In this document: positions 1 through 7,615 of the stretch, one piece after another
Layout: each line of letters begins with the position of its first letter
Numbering within the stretch: position 1 is the first letter of the stretch
Assembly: GCA_016705125.1 (NCBI GenBank)
Contig: JADIYW010000034.1
Location: 1-20,273 of the forward strand
Direction: 5' to 3'
DNA: 20,273 nucleotides
Source: Bacteroidota bacterium
GTDB taxonomy: Bacteria; Bacteroidota; Bacteroidia; Chitinophagales; JADIYW01
Notes under the pieces: generated by a model
Database searches by the model: none
What the model saw: the letters and a program-made list of their open reading frames with translations, nothing else
Told to the model about the DNA's origin: nothing
Translations under genes and position numbers: made by a program

Positions 1-85
1 TTGGGCAGGCATACTCTTTTGCAAGCTTTGGTTTGTGTGATGGCTTGTGTGGCTTGCAAATGTGTATGACTGCGAAGTGTCGGCA
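1..85. repeat. Site B hairpin, copy B0 (3' side of helicase-nuclease cassette)
   Basis: An imperfect hairpin pairs 10-26 with 52-68. The arms CATACTCTTTTGCAAGC and GCTTGCAAATGTGTATG are complementary except for two T.T mismatches inside the invariant CTCTTTTG / CAAATGTG pair. The right end, GTCGGCATTA, overlaps the stop codon of the GreA-like gene, as copy B4 does with the stop of the TPR gene. The left end is probably cut by the window edge. It could also end transcription, but the conserved internal motif shared with five other copies argues for a more specific role. Confidence 0.75.
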
Positions 86-292
86 TTAGTTCGTTATTTT
101 TAATATTTCCACAAAATTGTCAAGGTTGCCGATTTTAACAATGTCGCCAACTTTTTGTCCAAGTAAAGAATGGGCTAAAGGTGATTTGTAATAAACCTTT
201 TGAATACCATCTGACTTGTCGTTTTTGTTATTCTCCGTTGATACAATATGAATGCTAATGTCCTTGCCATTATTTACATATTTTACTTTCAC
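86..292 (-). CDS. Small GreA/GreB C-terminal-domain-like protein, possibly the detached tail of the upstream helicase
   Basis: This 68-residue frame with a GTG start resembles the C-terminal FKBP-like domain of GreA/GreB elongation factors. The segment SPLAHSLLGQKVGDIV near residues 37-52 matches the family pattern SPLGxALLGKxVGD. No GreA coiled-coil domain is present, so the RNA-cleavage activity of GreA is not expected. The helicase frame stops 15 bp upstream. The GreA frame is open further upstream to about 348, where it reads naturally as SYSRSDQDFTDEVKLD. A one-base loss in the A5 run of the coding strand (T5 at 346-350) would fuse both frames into one protein of about 1,550 residues. 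I therefore think it is more likely the C-terminal domain of the helicase-nuclease than a free protein. Confidence 0.6.
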   Translation of the reverse strand: MKVKYVNNGKDISIHIVSTENNKNDKSDGIQKVYYKSPLAHSLLGQKVGDIVKIGNLDNFVEILKITN

Positions 293-306
293 TTTACTGT
301 CAAGTT

Positions 307-3300
307 TTACTTCGTCTGTAAAATCTTGGTCTGAACGGGAGTAACTTTTTCAATTGCCTGTATTGTTTCATTGTCCTTTTCAATATCGATGAAAGATGTC
401 TGCGAAACATAGTCCTCAATGATTACAATGTCGTTCGTAAATGCAAAGGCAGTATGAGAATGATCTCTGTAATTGGGATTTGTTGTTGATTCAATTTGTT
501 TAATAAAGTCAACAAGTTTTGTTGTTTCTCTACTTGAATTACGCCACCAATTTGTGCTCCAAATTCTATGAAATACGAAACCGTGATTCTCTAATATTTT
601 TTGTCTGTGTCTGTCATATAAATATGCTTCACGACTCGAATGATACTTTGCTCCGTCACATTCAATAGCAACTTTAGGCACTCCAACTACTTTTGGGTCA
701 TAAACAATATCAATTCTAAATCCTGCAAACTGTAATTGAGGAATTAACTTTTCAGTTCCTAAATGGTCGGCTAAACTTTGGTAAACTTCTTCTTCAAAAG
801 GCGATTCTAAATCTCCTCCTTTGAAAGAATCAAAACCTGCACTCTTTGTTGTATTCTCGGCAAGTGTTGTTAAAACTGATAAACGCAATTCATTATTAGA
901 CTCACTTACTGCTTTACAATAGGCTAAATATGCATATAGAACTGCTCTCTTATTATTTGAACCTTCTGTAGTCAAGAATTCTTTATAGTTCATAAAGACT
1001 TGCTCTGGGATAGAAGAACAGCAATAAACTTTAAACTTTGCTCGTGTAATAATTACGTTTAATAGCTTGTATCCTTTGGAATGATTTATTGGACCAAATC
1101 TTCGTGCAAATTTCCTGTCTTTACCGATTCCATAAGTTGTAGAAAGAATTATAACATCTCTTTCATCGCCTTGAATATTTTCCAAGTTTTTTATAAACAT
1201 TCCATTTTCTTCTAACTCTTGAATTTTGGTATTGAACTCCTCGAATTTTGAGAACTTTTGTCTTTCTAATATTTTGCTCTTAATCAAATTTCGTTGAGCA
1301 ATATTAAATGTTGCAATTCCAATGGTCGGATATTCTCCATTTGGTAATCTGTTAATGTTTTTGTCAATTATTGATAAAACCATTTCAGCTTCTGCTTCAT
1401 TTGTATGCTCTGAAAATGTTCCATTTACTTGAATATATTTTATTGGAACATAATCAAAGTTGTTTGGCAACGGTTTTAGCCTTTGATTGTAAAAGGCATA
1501 ATTTGAAAAGTCAATTAAAAATGGATGTCTTGAACGATAGTGAAAGTCCAAGTGTTTTCTTTGAAAATTTAATTCAGATCCAAAATCAAGCAAAGATTCA
1601 CAAGACAAAAGAATATTGTCCTTGTCAACAACAATTTCATTTTCTTCTTCTAAATCTTCTTCATCCTCAACTGCTCCGTCAAAAACTTTGCTAAAATAAT
1701 TTGATGGTGGCATTTGATGTTCGTCTCCGGCAATAATGATTTGCTTTCCTTTCAAAATTGCTGGCAGGTTGTCTTCAAGTCGTAATTGACTGGCTTCGTC
1801 AAACATTACAATGTCGAAATAACCGTTCATCCCTTTGAACAAATTACTTGCTACATCAGGCGAAGTCAAAATTATGGGAAAAAAGTTAGTAAAAAGATTT
1901 GCGTCATACTGAACAATTTGCCTTAATGAGAGTCTTTTGAAGCGATTACTACTTCGCTTGTTGTATAAATTCTCAACTGAAAGGTTTACGTTTTTCTGTT
2001 CAAATTCTCTTGTTGAATCAATCTGTTTTGAAAACCAAAACTCCTTAATGAATTTCAGTTGTTCCTTTTCAACTCCGTTTAGTGTATTCTCAAGTTCCTT
2101 GTGTTCATCATCATTTGTGGGTAAATCCAAGTTTGCAGAATTTACAAGCATTGAATTTAGATAGAATACCAAAAATGATTTTCTCCAATTGCTTTTTGGT
2201 TTTAATTCATTGACAATTGTTTTGTTTATTTCTGACAAGCCATTATAAAACTGAAACCACTTAAATTCTATTGTGAATAAATCTTTGTCTGCTTTAAAGT
2301 ATTCGATTTTCTTTCGGACAAGCGTTTCGATGTCTGAAATAAATTTGTAAAATTCCGTGAATTTCACTTTTTCAACCGTCCAACTATCGCCTTTTATTTT
2401 GTCGGCTAAAGCATTTACTTTTTCTTGAAGTATTGGAAGGCTCTTAATTTCAATTTCGTTTGGATTTGCTTTTAGCAAACTTATTTGTTGAAATTCATTT
2501 TGAATTTTAGAATCAAAATCTGTTTTAATCAATTCAATTTTTGCTTTCAATTCTGACACAGTTTCCTTATTCTCTGGGAAAGGCTTATCAAATGTGTGGT
2601 TCAGTTTAATGTCCTTGTTTTCTGCTAATTCCTTTGAAAGTGCTTGAAATAATGAATTTGTTTCAGACAAGTAATTTTTGAACGTGGTTTGAATTAACTG
2701 AAGTTTTGTTCTGAATGCTTCGGAATTATTTGAATCGTTTATTACCGATTGAATAGCGTGAAGAAGGTTGCCACTATCACTTATGTCTAATACAGAATTA
2801 AGATTGAATAACGAAAACTCGTTTTCAATTTTGTCTCTAAAACTGTTTTTGATATTTGTTATTTCAGTTTTTATTGTCAGTAAGGAATTTTTCTTTGCTT
2901 CCAAACTTCCACTAAAATGTAGTGTTTTAAAATCTTTTGAGGGTTTCAAACACTCTTCAAGTTTGTCAGAGTTGCTTTGTAATTCAATGTGGTCAGCAAT
3001 AGTTTGTTTCTTGCTTTTGGAAAAAACTGATAAAACTTTATAGCCAAAACCATTGACTTTGTCACTATTTGTTAGGTCAGGATTATTTTTGTTGTTACTG
3101 AAAATGGTGTCAATTTGAGACAGAATTTGAGTTATGTTTTCAAGCTGTTGAGTAAATTCAATATTTCTAAAATTGTCGAAATCATCTTTAGCAATTGAAA
3201 CCAAACCACTCAATTCATTTTCCTTTGCTATTGCAATTTCAATATGGTTGTCAATTGAGGCAATTTGATTTTTTAGTTCGGATTTTCTTAAACTTATATA

Positions 3301-4722
3301 TTCACTTCTGTTTGCTTCTAAAAGAAGTTTTATTTGTTCAAGTTGTTTTGAATAAACATCGAAGTCATCATTTATACTCTGCTCAATTAGATACGGATTG
3401 TCGCCAACCAGCTTTAAGGAATTGATGAAAGATGTTGATTCTATTGGTAAGAAATCTGTGTAAAGTATTTGACCCTTTTGAACAAGGTCAAGTAAAGTAT
3501 TTAATTCCTGTGTTGAATAATCGAACAAGTTCTTTTCAATATTAAAATTACTATCGTCTGTGTTGCCCTTTATTTCAGTTAATAAATTTCCAACAACGTC
3601 AGACCAAGATTTATTACCAATTAGTTTTTTATCAAGTTTTTGATGCTTGTTATTTATATTGGTGATTAAACCTTTGGCTTTTTGAATTAAGTTATCCAAA
3701 GATTCTTTTGAATAGTTGTATCGGTATCTTTTATATTCAGAGTTGTCAACTCGGTCTCTAACAGAATCAACAACCGTTTTTCGGTCTTTTACAATGTCTC
3801 GAACCAAGACACAATGATAATTCAACCCTTTTTCTATAAGTGCATTGTGTAAAACCTCAAGTGCTGTCCTTTTTTCACATACTACAATTGTTTTCTTATT
3901 GTTTTCAAGTGCATTAATAAGAACCGCTGTAAGCGTTTGACTTTTTCCTGTTCCTGGAGGACCTTGAATCAAAATGTTTCTTGTTGCTTCCAAGGAATGT
4001 AAAATGTGGAGTTTATCATAATGGGCTTTGTCCCCAATAGAAGTAATTTTATCAAGTTTCTTTTTAAATGTTTCTTCTAAATCGTCTGGCGATGTTGTAT
4101 TGATTGCTCTGATTAAATTTGAGCAAATTTCTATAAGTTCGTTTTTATTGATTAGTCCATCGTCAAGCATGTCGCTTGGGATTTGTTCTATCTCAATATT
4201 TGCATCACTTTGTAAATGGTTTATTAATACTTCGTTTATGTAAATTGGGTCTTCTTCATTTCGTAGTATTTCCCAAGTGTTGAACTCTTTTGTTCTTTTG
4301 ATTCGTAATGACCAAATCAGAATAGGAGCAACGGTCAATTTGTTATCTGCTCTGTCTCGTCTTGCTAAAATTGGAAAGCCAAAGCCGAAAGTATTTATAC
4401 CTTTTTCAGATTCAATTGCTTCGGTCTGATTGATAAGATTTTCAAATGCTTTTGTAATTCTTACCAATTGTGATTGGTCTTCCTCAAAAAGTGAGTTAAG
4501 GTCAGGCACATTGTCTTTCCAACTAATTCTAAACTTTAGCGGTAATTCTGAAAGTAATGCTTTTAAGAAATTGTCGGGCAGGTTTTTGTCAATATGAGAA
4601 AGTCTATTTAAGTCGAACTTATATCTTGAATTTGCAGGTATAGCGTTTAAATGAACGCCTCTGCGATTCCCAATTTTCAGCCGTCTTTGTAGTTCTGTTA
4701 AAAGTTTCTCTGTTAATTCCAT
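307..4722 (-). CDS. Giant SF1 (Upf1/Dna2-type) helicase with C-terminal Vsr/MTES_1575-like endonuclease
   Basis: The protein has about 1,471 residues from ATG 4722; a TTG three codons upstream is possible, but ATG gives MELTEKLL. Walker A GPPGTGKSQT lies near residue 257. A long coiled-coil-rich insertion covers about 330-900. Walker B FDEASQ follows near 975, then motif III AGDEHQMPP near 998, and motifs V/VI at about 1190-1235 (NIQGDERDVIILS, NVIITRAK). The C-terminal ~100 residues carry FRIDIVYD, IECDGAKYHSS and RHRQKILENHGF...RIWSTNWWR, the pattern of Vsr-like very-short-patch nucleases (REase_MTES_1575). Helicase-Vsr fusions are known anti-phage proteins (the DUF4011-helicase-Vsr 'Hhe' type). 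I do not recognise DUF4011 in this N-terminus, so that name is only an analogy. Predicted role: unwinding and cutting of foreign DNA in the cytoplasm. It is the only large gene in its cassette and has B copies at both ends. A GreA-like domain follows. Confidence 0.85.
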   Translation of the reverse strand: MELTEKLLTELQRRLKIGNRRGVHLNAIPANSRYKFDLNRLSHIDKNLPDNFLKALLSELPLKFRISWKDNVPDLNSLFEEDQSQLVRITKAFENLINQTEAIESEKGINTFGFGFPILARRDRADNKLTVAPILIWSLRIKRTKEFNTWEILRNEEDPIYINEVLINHLQSDANIEIEQIPSDMLDDGLINKNELIEICSNLIRAINTTSPDDLEETFKKKLDKITSIGDKAHYDKLHILHSLEATRNILIQGPPGTGKSQTLTAVLINALENNKKTIVVCEKRTALEVLHNALIEKGLNYHCVLVRDIVKDRKTVVDSVRDRVDNSEYKRYRYNYSKESLDNLIQKAKGLITNINNKHQKLDKKLIGNKSWSDVVGNLLTEIKGNTDDSNFNIEKNLFDYSTQELNTLLDLVQKGQILYTDFLPIESTSFINSLKLVGDNPYLIEQSINDDFDVYSKQLEQIKLLLEANRSEYISLRKSELKNQIASIDNHIEIAIAKENELSGLVSIAKDDFDNFRNIEFTQQLENITQILSQIDTIFSNNKNNPDLTNSDKVNGFGYKVLSVFSKSKKQTIADHIELQSNSDKLEECLKPSKDFKTLHFSGSLEAKKNSLLTIKTEITNIKNSFRDKIENEFSLFNLNSVLDISDSGNLLHAIQSVINDSNNSEAFRTKLQLIQTTFKNYLSETNSLFQALSKELAENKDIKLNHTFDKPFPENKETVSELKAKIELIKTDFDSKIQNEFQQISLLKANPNEIEIKSLPILQEKVNALADKIKGDSWTVEKVKFTEFYKFISDIETLVRKKIEYFKADKDLFTIEFKWFQFYNGLSEINKTIVNELKPKSNWRKSFLVFYLNSMLVNSANLDLPTNDDEHKELENTLNGVEKEQLKFIKEFWFSKQIDSTREFEQKNVNLSVENLYNKRSSNRFKRLSLRQIVQYDANLFTNFFPIILTSPDVASNLFKGMNGYFDIVMFDEASQLRLEDNLPAILKGKQIIIAGDEHQMPPSNYFSKVFDGAVEDEEDLEEENEIVVDKDNILLSCESLLDFGSELNFQRKHLDFHYRSRHPFLIDFSNYAFYNQRLKPLPNNFDYVPIKYIQVNGTFSEHTNEAEAEMVLSIIDKNINRLPNGEYPTIGIATFNIAQRNLIKSKILERQKFSKFEEFNTKIQELEENGMFIKNLENIQGDERDVIILSTTYGIGKDRKFARRFGPINHSKGYKLLNVIITRAKFKVYCCSSIPEQVFMNYKEFLTTEGSNNKRAVLYAYLAYCKAVSESNNELRLSVLTTLAENTTKSAGFDSFKGGDLESPFEEEVYQSLADHLGTEKLIPQLQFAGFRIDIVYDPKVVGVPKVAIECDGAKYHSSREAYLYDRHRQKILENHGFVFHRIWSTNWWRNSSRETTKLVDFIKQIESTTNPNYRDHSHTAFAFTNDIVIIEDYVSQTSFIDIEKDNETIQAIEKVTPVQTKILQTK

Positions 4723-4735
4723 AATTGTCAATTAG

Positions 4736-4822
4736 TGCGTTGGCAAAATTCAAGCTCTTTTGGTTGTGAAGCGATTGCCCGTGGGATGGGGCAACCAAAT
4801 GTGCTTGAATGTGCGGTTGGCA
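4736..4822. repeat. Site B hairpin, copy B1 (5' side of helicase-nuclease cassette)
   Basis: The direct repeats GCGTTGGC (4737-4744) and GCGGTTGGC (4813-4821) flank a hairpin. ATTCAAG pairs with CTTGAAT. The invariant arms CTCTTTTG (4755-4762) and CAAATGTG (4796-4803) pair with two T.T mismatches. GTTG then pairs with CAAC (4763-4766 with 4792-4795). The stem sequences differ from the other copies but remain complementary. On the gene side CCAACGCACTAAT leads within 15 bases into the helicase start codon, so the leader of the gene is formed by this element. Confidence 0.75.
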
Positions 4823-4843
4823 TTTTCGCCTGTCGTTCTATGT

Positions 4844-5980
4844 TCATCCTTCTGTCTTTAAGCATTGGCTATAACGTTTTGCAGCTACAAGAAGTTGGCG
4901 ATTTTTACCACAAATGTTCATGCGGAGAACCAAACTTGCGGCTGCCACTAAACTGTCTGCGGAGCACTGAACCGCCAATTTTTTGTAGCTGCTGTTATAG
5001 CCAGTGGTTCTTGTCATTCTTGGTCTGTCGGTGTTTTTGTCGCTGTTATATTTTTCCACTTCTGTGTCGTTTGCGAAATAGTCGTCACAAAACTCGTCTA
5101 ACTCTTTTTCTATTGATTTATAATATCGTTCATCTGTTAAGGTCAAAAGTTTTTCAGTCTGCTCGATGAACTTATTAAACTCGCTATTCATTTTACATAG
5201 CTTGTCTATAGTCTTAAAGTCTAAGTCTCGATAAGCGGCAGGAAAAAGTATTTTGCTTTGATATGGGTTAGCGTTCAGTTCAATTATCCCAATTCCAAAT
5301 GATTGATTAAGTCTTGCCATTTCTTCATTTAAACTGTCGCTGAACTCAAAAGCTACCAAATAGCCATAGTTTGACCAACTTGAATTTGAAACTGCTTGAA
5401 AAAAGCTTTTTTAGTTCACTGTCGCTGTTTATTTCCTTTTCAATTCGTATGAACTCATTTTAAAAGTGTCAACCTGATTTATTGATTTCAAAAGTTCTGG
5501 CTGGCTTTTGTCTGTAAGTTCAAGAACTTGATGCCAACCATATCTGGGTGTGTCCAAATTTGGTTGTTGTCCTTGCCGTTTGATTGTTCGTGAAATATTG
5601 TCTTCGAGTAAGTGCCTGAATTTTTTAAATAACTACTTAACAGTTTGTGTAAATCTCTTTCTTCAAATGATTTTACCTTTGGTAGCCTTTTACAACTTTG
5701 TAATTTTTGTTTCGGTTTCACCGCTTAAAACTTCAATGCCTATGTTTTCTCGCTTTTTTGTCAAGTAGTAAGCATATATTCCACCTTCCTGCTTTATTCT
5801 TTTTCTCGTGTCTCCGTTACGAATAAAGTCGCCAAGCAATGCGGAAATTGTAGAAGCTGGAGTTTTAGCTGTACCAAAGTCGTAATAGCTGTTTTTTACA
5901 ATATGGTTGTGAACGTCCATATATGTTGTTAAGTCGTTAATCTCGTCTAGGCTTTTTAAAATTGCTTCTTTTATTGTCAT
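4844..5980 (-). pseudogene. HARE-HTH plus PD-(D/E)xK-like nuclease, broken by about five frameshifts
   Basis: The start is ATG 5980 (MTIKEAILKSL). Residues 1-75 form a HARE-type winged helix-turn-helix (YMDVHNHI, TPASTISALLGDFIRNGD, GGIYAYYLTK), a domain common in restriction-type proteins. After frameshifts at about 5690-5700, 5515-5525, 5433-5437 and twice in 5396-5411, the sequence continues as IWTHPDMVGIKFLELTD, then SSYELKREINSDSELKKAFF, QAVSNSSWSNYGYLVAFEF and a helical tail. PD...ELK fits a PD-(D/E)xK nuclease core; the family resembles COG2958-type HARE proteins. Restored length is about 320 residues before A1. The last frame has no stop before A1 and reads through it to 4844, adding ~50 residues encoded by the repeat. 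At least three of the shifts are single-base losses in A or T runs. It lies 18 bp after the GIY-YIG gene, so the two probably form one operon. Confidence 0.6.
4867..5002. repeat. Site A1, attC-like palindrome between the helicase-nuclease and GIY-YIG/HARE cassettes
   Basis: The outer arms GGCTATAAC (4867-4875) and GTTATAGCC (4994-5002) pair. A 5-base bulge GTTTT faces a single T. Then GCAGCTACAA (4881-4890) pairs with TTGTAGCTGC (4983-4992). GAAG faces TTTT, which pairs on the plus strand with G.T wobbles. TTGGCG (4895-4900) pairs with CGCCAA (4973-4978). The centre contains ACCACAAATGTT and GTCTGCGGAGCACTGAACCG, shared almost unchanged with A4. The bulged double-stem layout and the AAC/GTT ends recall integron attC sites such as the Vibrio VCR, although the exact RYYYAAC/GTTRRRY consensus is not met. 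Confidence 0.8.
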
Positions 5981-5998
5981 TGTTTAATTGCTTTATGA

Positions 5999-6431
5999 TT
6001 ATAACTCATTGTTCCATTTTGGAAGTCTTCCGTAAATGTCCAAATGTTTTTGTAACAACTTGTTTTCTAAAATTCTTGGGCAGTCGATAAATTTTTCGTT
6101 GTGCGTTGCATACCAGTAAATGTCTAAAGCTTCGATTTTTTCATCAACCATTTTTTGTTTCCAAGAATTTCGTCTTGCTTCTCCAAATTGTTTTCCGTTT
6201 ACAAGCCTATCTTTAAGTCCGCCAAGTCCAGCCTTGCGAATGAAAAGTGAGCCGTCTGATTTAACTTCCTGAACGTCCGATGTAAATTAATTCCACTCGA
6301 CCACCTTTAAGAGCATGAATAACATAAACTCCACTTTTGTCTGTCGGTGCGTTACAAACTTTTCCTAAGTTGTCTGTTGGCTTAAAAAAGAAGTGGTCGT
6401 TTTGTTTGTATTTGTTTAGTTCGTCAAACAT
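5999..6431 (-). pseudogene. GIY-YIG family nuclease (~140 aa) with one frameshift
   Basis: From ATG 6431 the frame reads MFDELNKYKQNDHFFFKP and then GVYVIHALKGGRVELIYIGRSG, the GIY...YIG core of the nuclease superfamily. An indel near 6262-6270 creates a TAA. The next frame continues with VKSDGSLFIRKAGLGGLKDR, LVNGKQFGEARRNSWK, LDIYWYATHNEKFIDCP and RILENKLLQKHL, ending at TAA 5999-6001. The Arg in the helix after YIG (LKDR) and the Glu of RILENKLL fit the catalytic Arg and the metal-binding Glu of the family. Predicted role: DNA endonuclease, perhaps the cutting partner of the downstream HARE-HTH protein, so the cassette would encode a two-nuclease restriction-like module. The frameshift leaves open whether it is functional. 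Confidence 0.65.
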
Positions 6432-6485
6432 TGTATTCTAAATTTATTTTTCGTTTCACTGTTAGTTGTCGGTCTTCCTACCATT

Positions 6486-6620
6486 GGCTATAACGGTTGA
6501 AATTGACGCTGGTTGTGCGCAAGTTTAGCACCAACCAAAACTTATTTACGAATTAAATATAATACACAAAACTTAAATTACCAAATCTACCACAACTAGT
6601 GCCAATTTTTTGTTATAGCC
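6486..6620. repeat. Site A2, attC-like palindrome
   Basis: GGCTATAAC (6486-6494) pairs with GTTATAGCC (6612-6620). Inside, AATTGACGCTGGTTGTG on the left pairs imperfectly with the complement near 6585-6607. The left flank CCATTGG matches the flank of A1 (right side), and the right flank CAGTTTT matches the left flank of A3. The centre is AT-rich and lacks the ACCACAAATGTT core of A1, A4 and A5, so this is the most diverged copy. Confidence 0.7.
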
Positions 6621-6627
6621 AGTTTTT

Positions 6628-6998
6628 TTATTCATGTTTTAAGATAACAATTGTTCCAAGTTTTGTCATACTAATCAATTTATTAGTTGGAAAATTAGTT
6701 GAAATAGACAGCGTGTCATATGTCTGCATATTAGTAAATCTCATTGCTGTATAGCAGCGTCATTTAGATAATACTCAAACAATTTAATTGTGTCTGAGTT
6801 GTTTGCAGATTTAAATTCAAATCTATAATTATCCAGTCCTGTTTGATAAACGTCATAAAAACCTGCTCCTTTGTATTATTTGAAATAACTTTAGAAATTA
6901 TAAAAGTCATTTTGCTCAAATAACGAACAACCATTGATAAATAATATAAGTGTCAAAGAGAAAACGAAGTATACGTGTATTCTATCAATATTATTCAT
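6628..6998 (-). pseudogene. Small lipoprotein, unknown function, with about three frameshifts
   Basis: ATG 6998 overlaps the stop of the preceding DUF7660-like gene. The first residues are MNNIDRIHVYFVFSLTLILF followed by INGCSLFEQ, a lipoprotein signal peptide with lipobox I-N-G-C, so the product would be membrane-anchored outside the cytoplasm. The body reads KVISNNTKGAGFYDVYQTG, LDNYRFEFKSANNSDTIKLF, EYYLNDAA and then MRFTNMQTYDTLSISTNF, ending at TAA 6628-6630. Indels near 6880-6900 and 6750-6760 break the frame. I do not recognise the family. Net length would be about 122 residues. Confidence 0.5.
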
Positions 6999-7247
6999 AT
7001 AAAGTCGCACCTTTAAAGATGTCCGCAAAAGTCTGCCAGTTTGGTTTGTCAGCATTCACATTTAGTTTCATATTGTCATAGTAACCTTGAATGTCTTTTG
7101 TATATGTACTTAAAGCTCCAAAAAGTCAGGCAAAGTTTTATTTTCCCAGCTTTTATGATTTTTCTAAAAGTCTTTGTGGAATAAGTCAAGGAACTTAATA
7201 AAAGTTTGTCTATCAGTTACTTTAAAGTCATTAAGTGTGTCGTTCAT
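6991..7247 (-). pseudogene. DUF7660-like small protein (~85 aa), frameshifted
   Basis: From ATG 7247 the conceptual protein reads MNDTLNDFKVTDRQTFIKFL, then LDLFHKDF, NHKSWENKTLPDFLEALSTY, TKDIQGYYDN and KPNWQTFADIFKGATLYE. The ending WQTFADIFKGA-YE and the central W-N-TLPDFLEA-S motif are what I recall of the DUF7660 family of small bacterial proteins of unknown function. The frame is broken by paired indels in TTTTAGAAAAA near 7155-7165 and one base lost near 7110-7120, all in or beside short homopolymers. It shares a cassette with a lipoprotein gene whose ATG lies within its last codons, which suggests translational coupling. Confidence 0.55.
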
Positions 7248-7253
7248 AAAATT

Positions 7254-7390
7254 GGCTATAACGGTTCTCAGCTATACGCAGGCAGGGATTTTAACCACTG
7301 AACTTCCTACGAAGAACTGAACTTTAAATTTAGCACTTTCCTGTCCTACGAAGCACGAAACCCCTGCTTGCGTATAGGTGATGTTATGCC
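7254..7390. repeat. Site A3, attC-like palindrome with hybrid ends
   Basis: The left end is GGCTATAAC (7254-7262) but the right end is GTTATGCC (7383-7390), so the outermost bases do not pair. The inner stem GCTATACGCAGGCAGGG (from 7271) pairs with the segment CCCTGCTTGCGTATAGG (7362-7378), with one G.T wobble on the plus strand. The left flavour belongs to the DUF7660 cassette and matches A2's right end. The right flavour belongs to the DRT3 cassette and matches A4's left end. Confidence 0.75.
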
Positions 7391-7443
7391 TTCGCCCTTC
7401 TTTTTCTGTCGTCTGTTTTGTCGTCATTTCGTGTCTGTTTGGG

Positions 7444-7528
7444 TGCGTTTGCTTGGTGGCTCTTTTGCATTTTTTGTTTGGGTTTGAGCGTTGGCAAAAA
7501 TGCAAATGTGCAACCAAAAGCGTTGGCA
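7444..7528. repeat. Site B hairpin, copy B2 (3' side of DRT3 cassette)
   Basis: The invariant arms CTCTTTTG (7460-7467) and CAAATGTG (7503-7510) are bracketed by GCTTGGTGG / CAACCAAAAGC outside and CATTTTT / AAAAATG inside. The end repeats are GCGTTTGC (7445-7452) and GCGTTGGC (7520-7527). The ~50 bp between A3 and this element (TTCGCCCTTC...TTTCTGTCGT) is nearly the same as the A4-B4 spacer, so the whole cassette edge is homologous. About 90 bp with no visible gene separate it from the drt3b stop. Confidence 0.75.
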
Positions 7529-7615
7529 ACTAATTTAAAAAGAAGCAGCCTGTCCTTGCTTCCGTGTTTCACTTTCATTGTATCTGAAAAACGAAAACTA
7601 TGCTTGTGTGTGAAT

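Noticed and set aside
1371..3425. Several plus-strand frames of 70-110 residues inside the helicase gene
   Set aside because: They are antisense shadows of a well-supported 4.4-kb gene with clear motifs.
4735..5169. Plus-strand 144-residue frame over B1 and A1
   Set aside because: It lies entirely on repeat DNA and antisense to the HARE gene; the translation is Cys-rich and has no domain pattern.
7272..7578. Two minus-strand frames across A3 and B2 (Lys/Gln-rich translations)
   Set aside because: They are readings of the hairpin repeats; the same frames recur wherever the repeats do.
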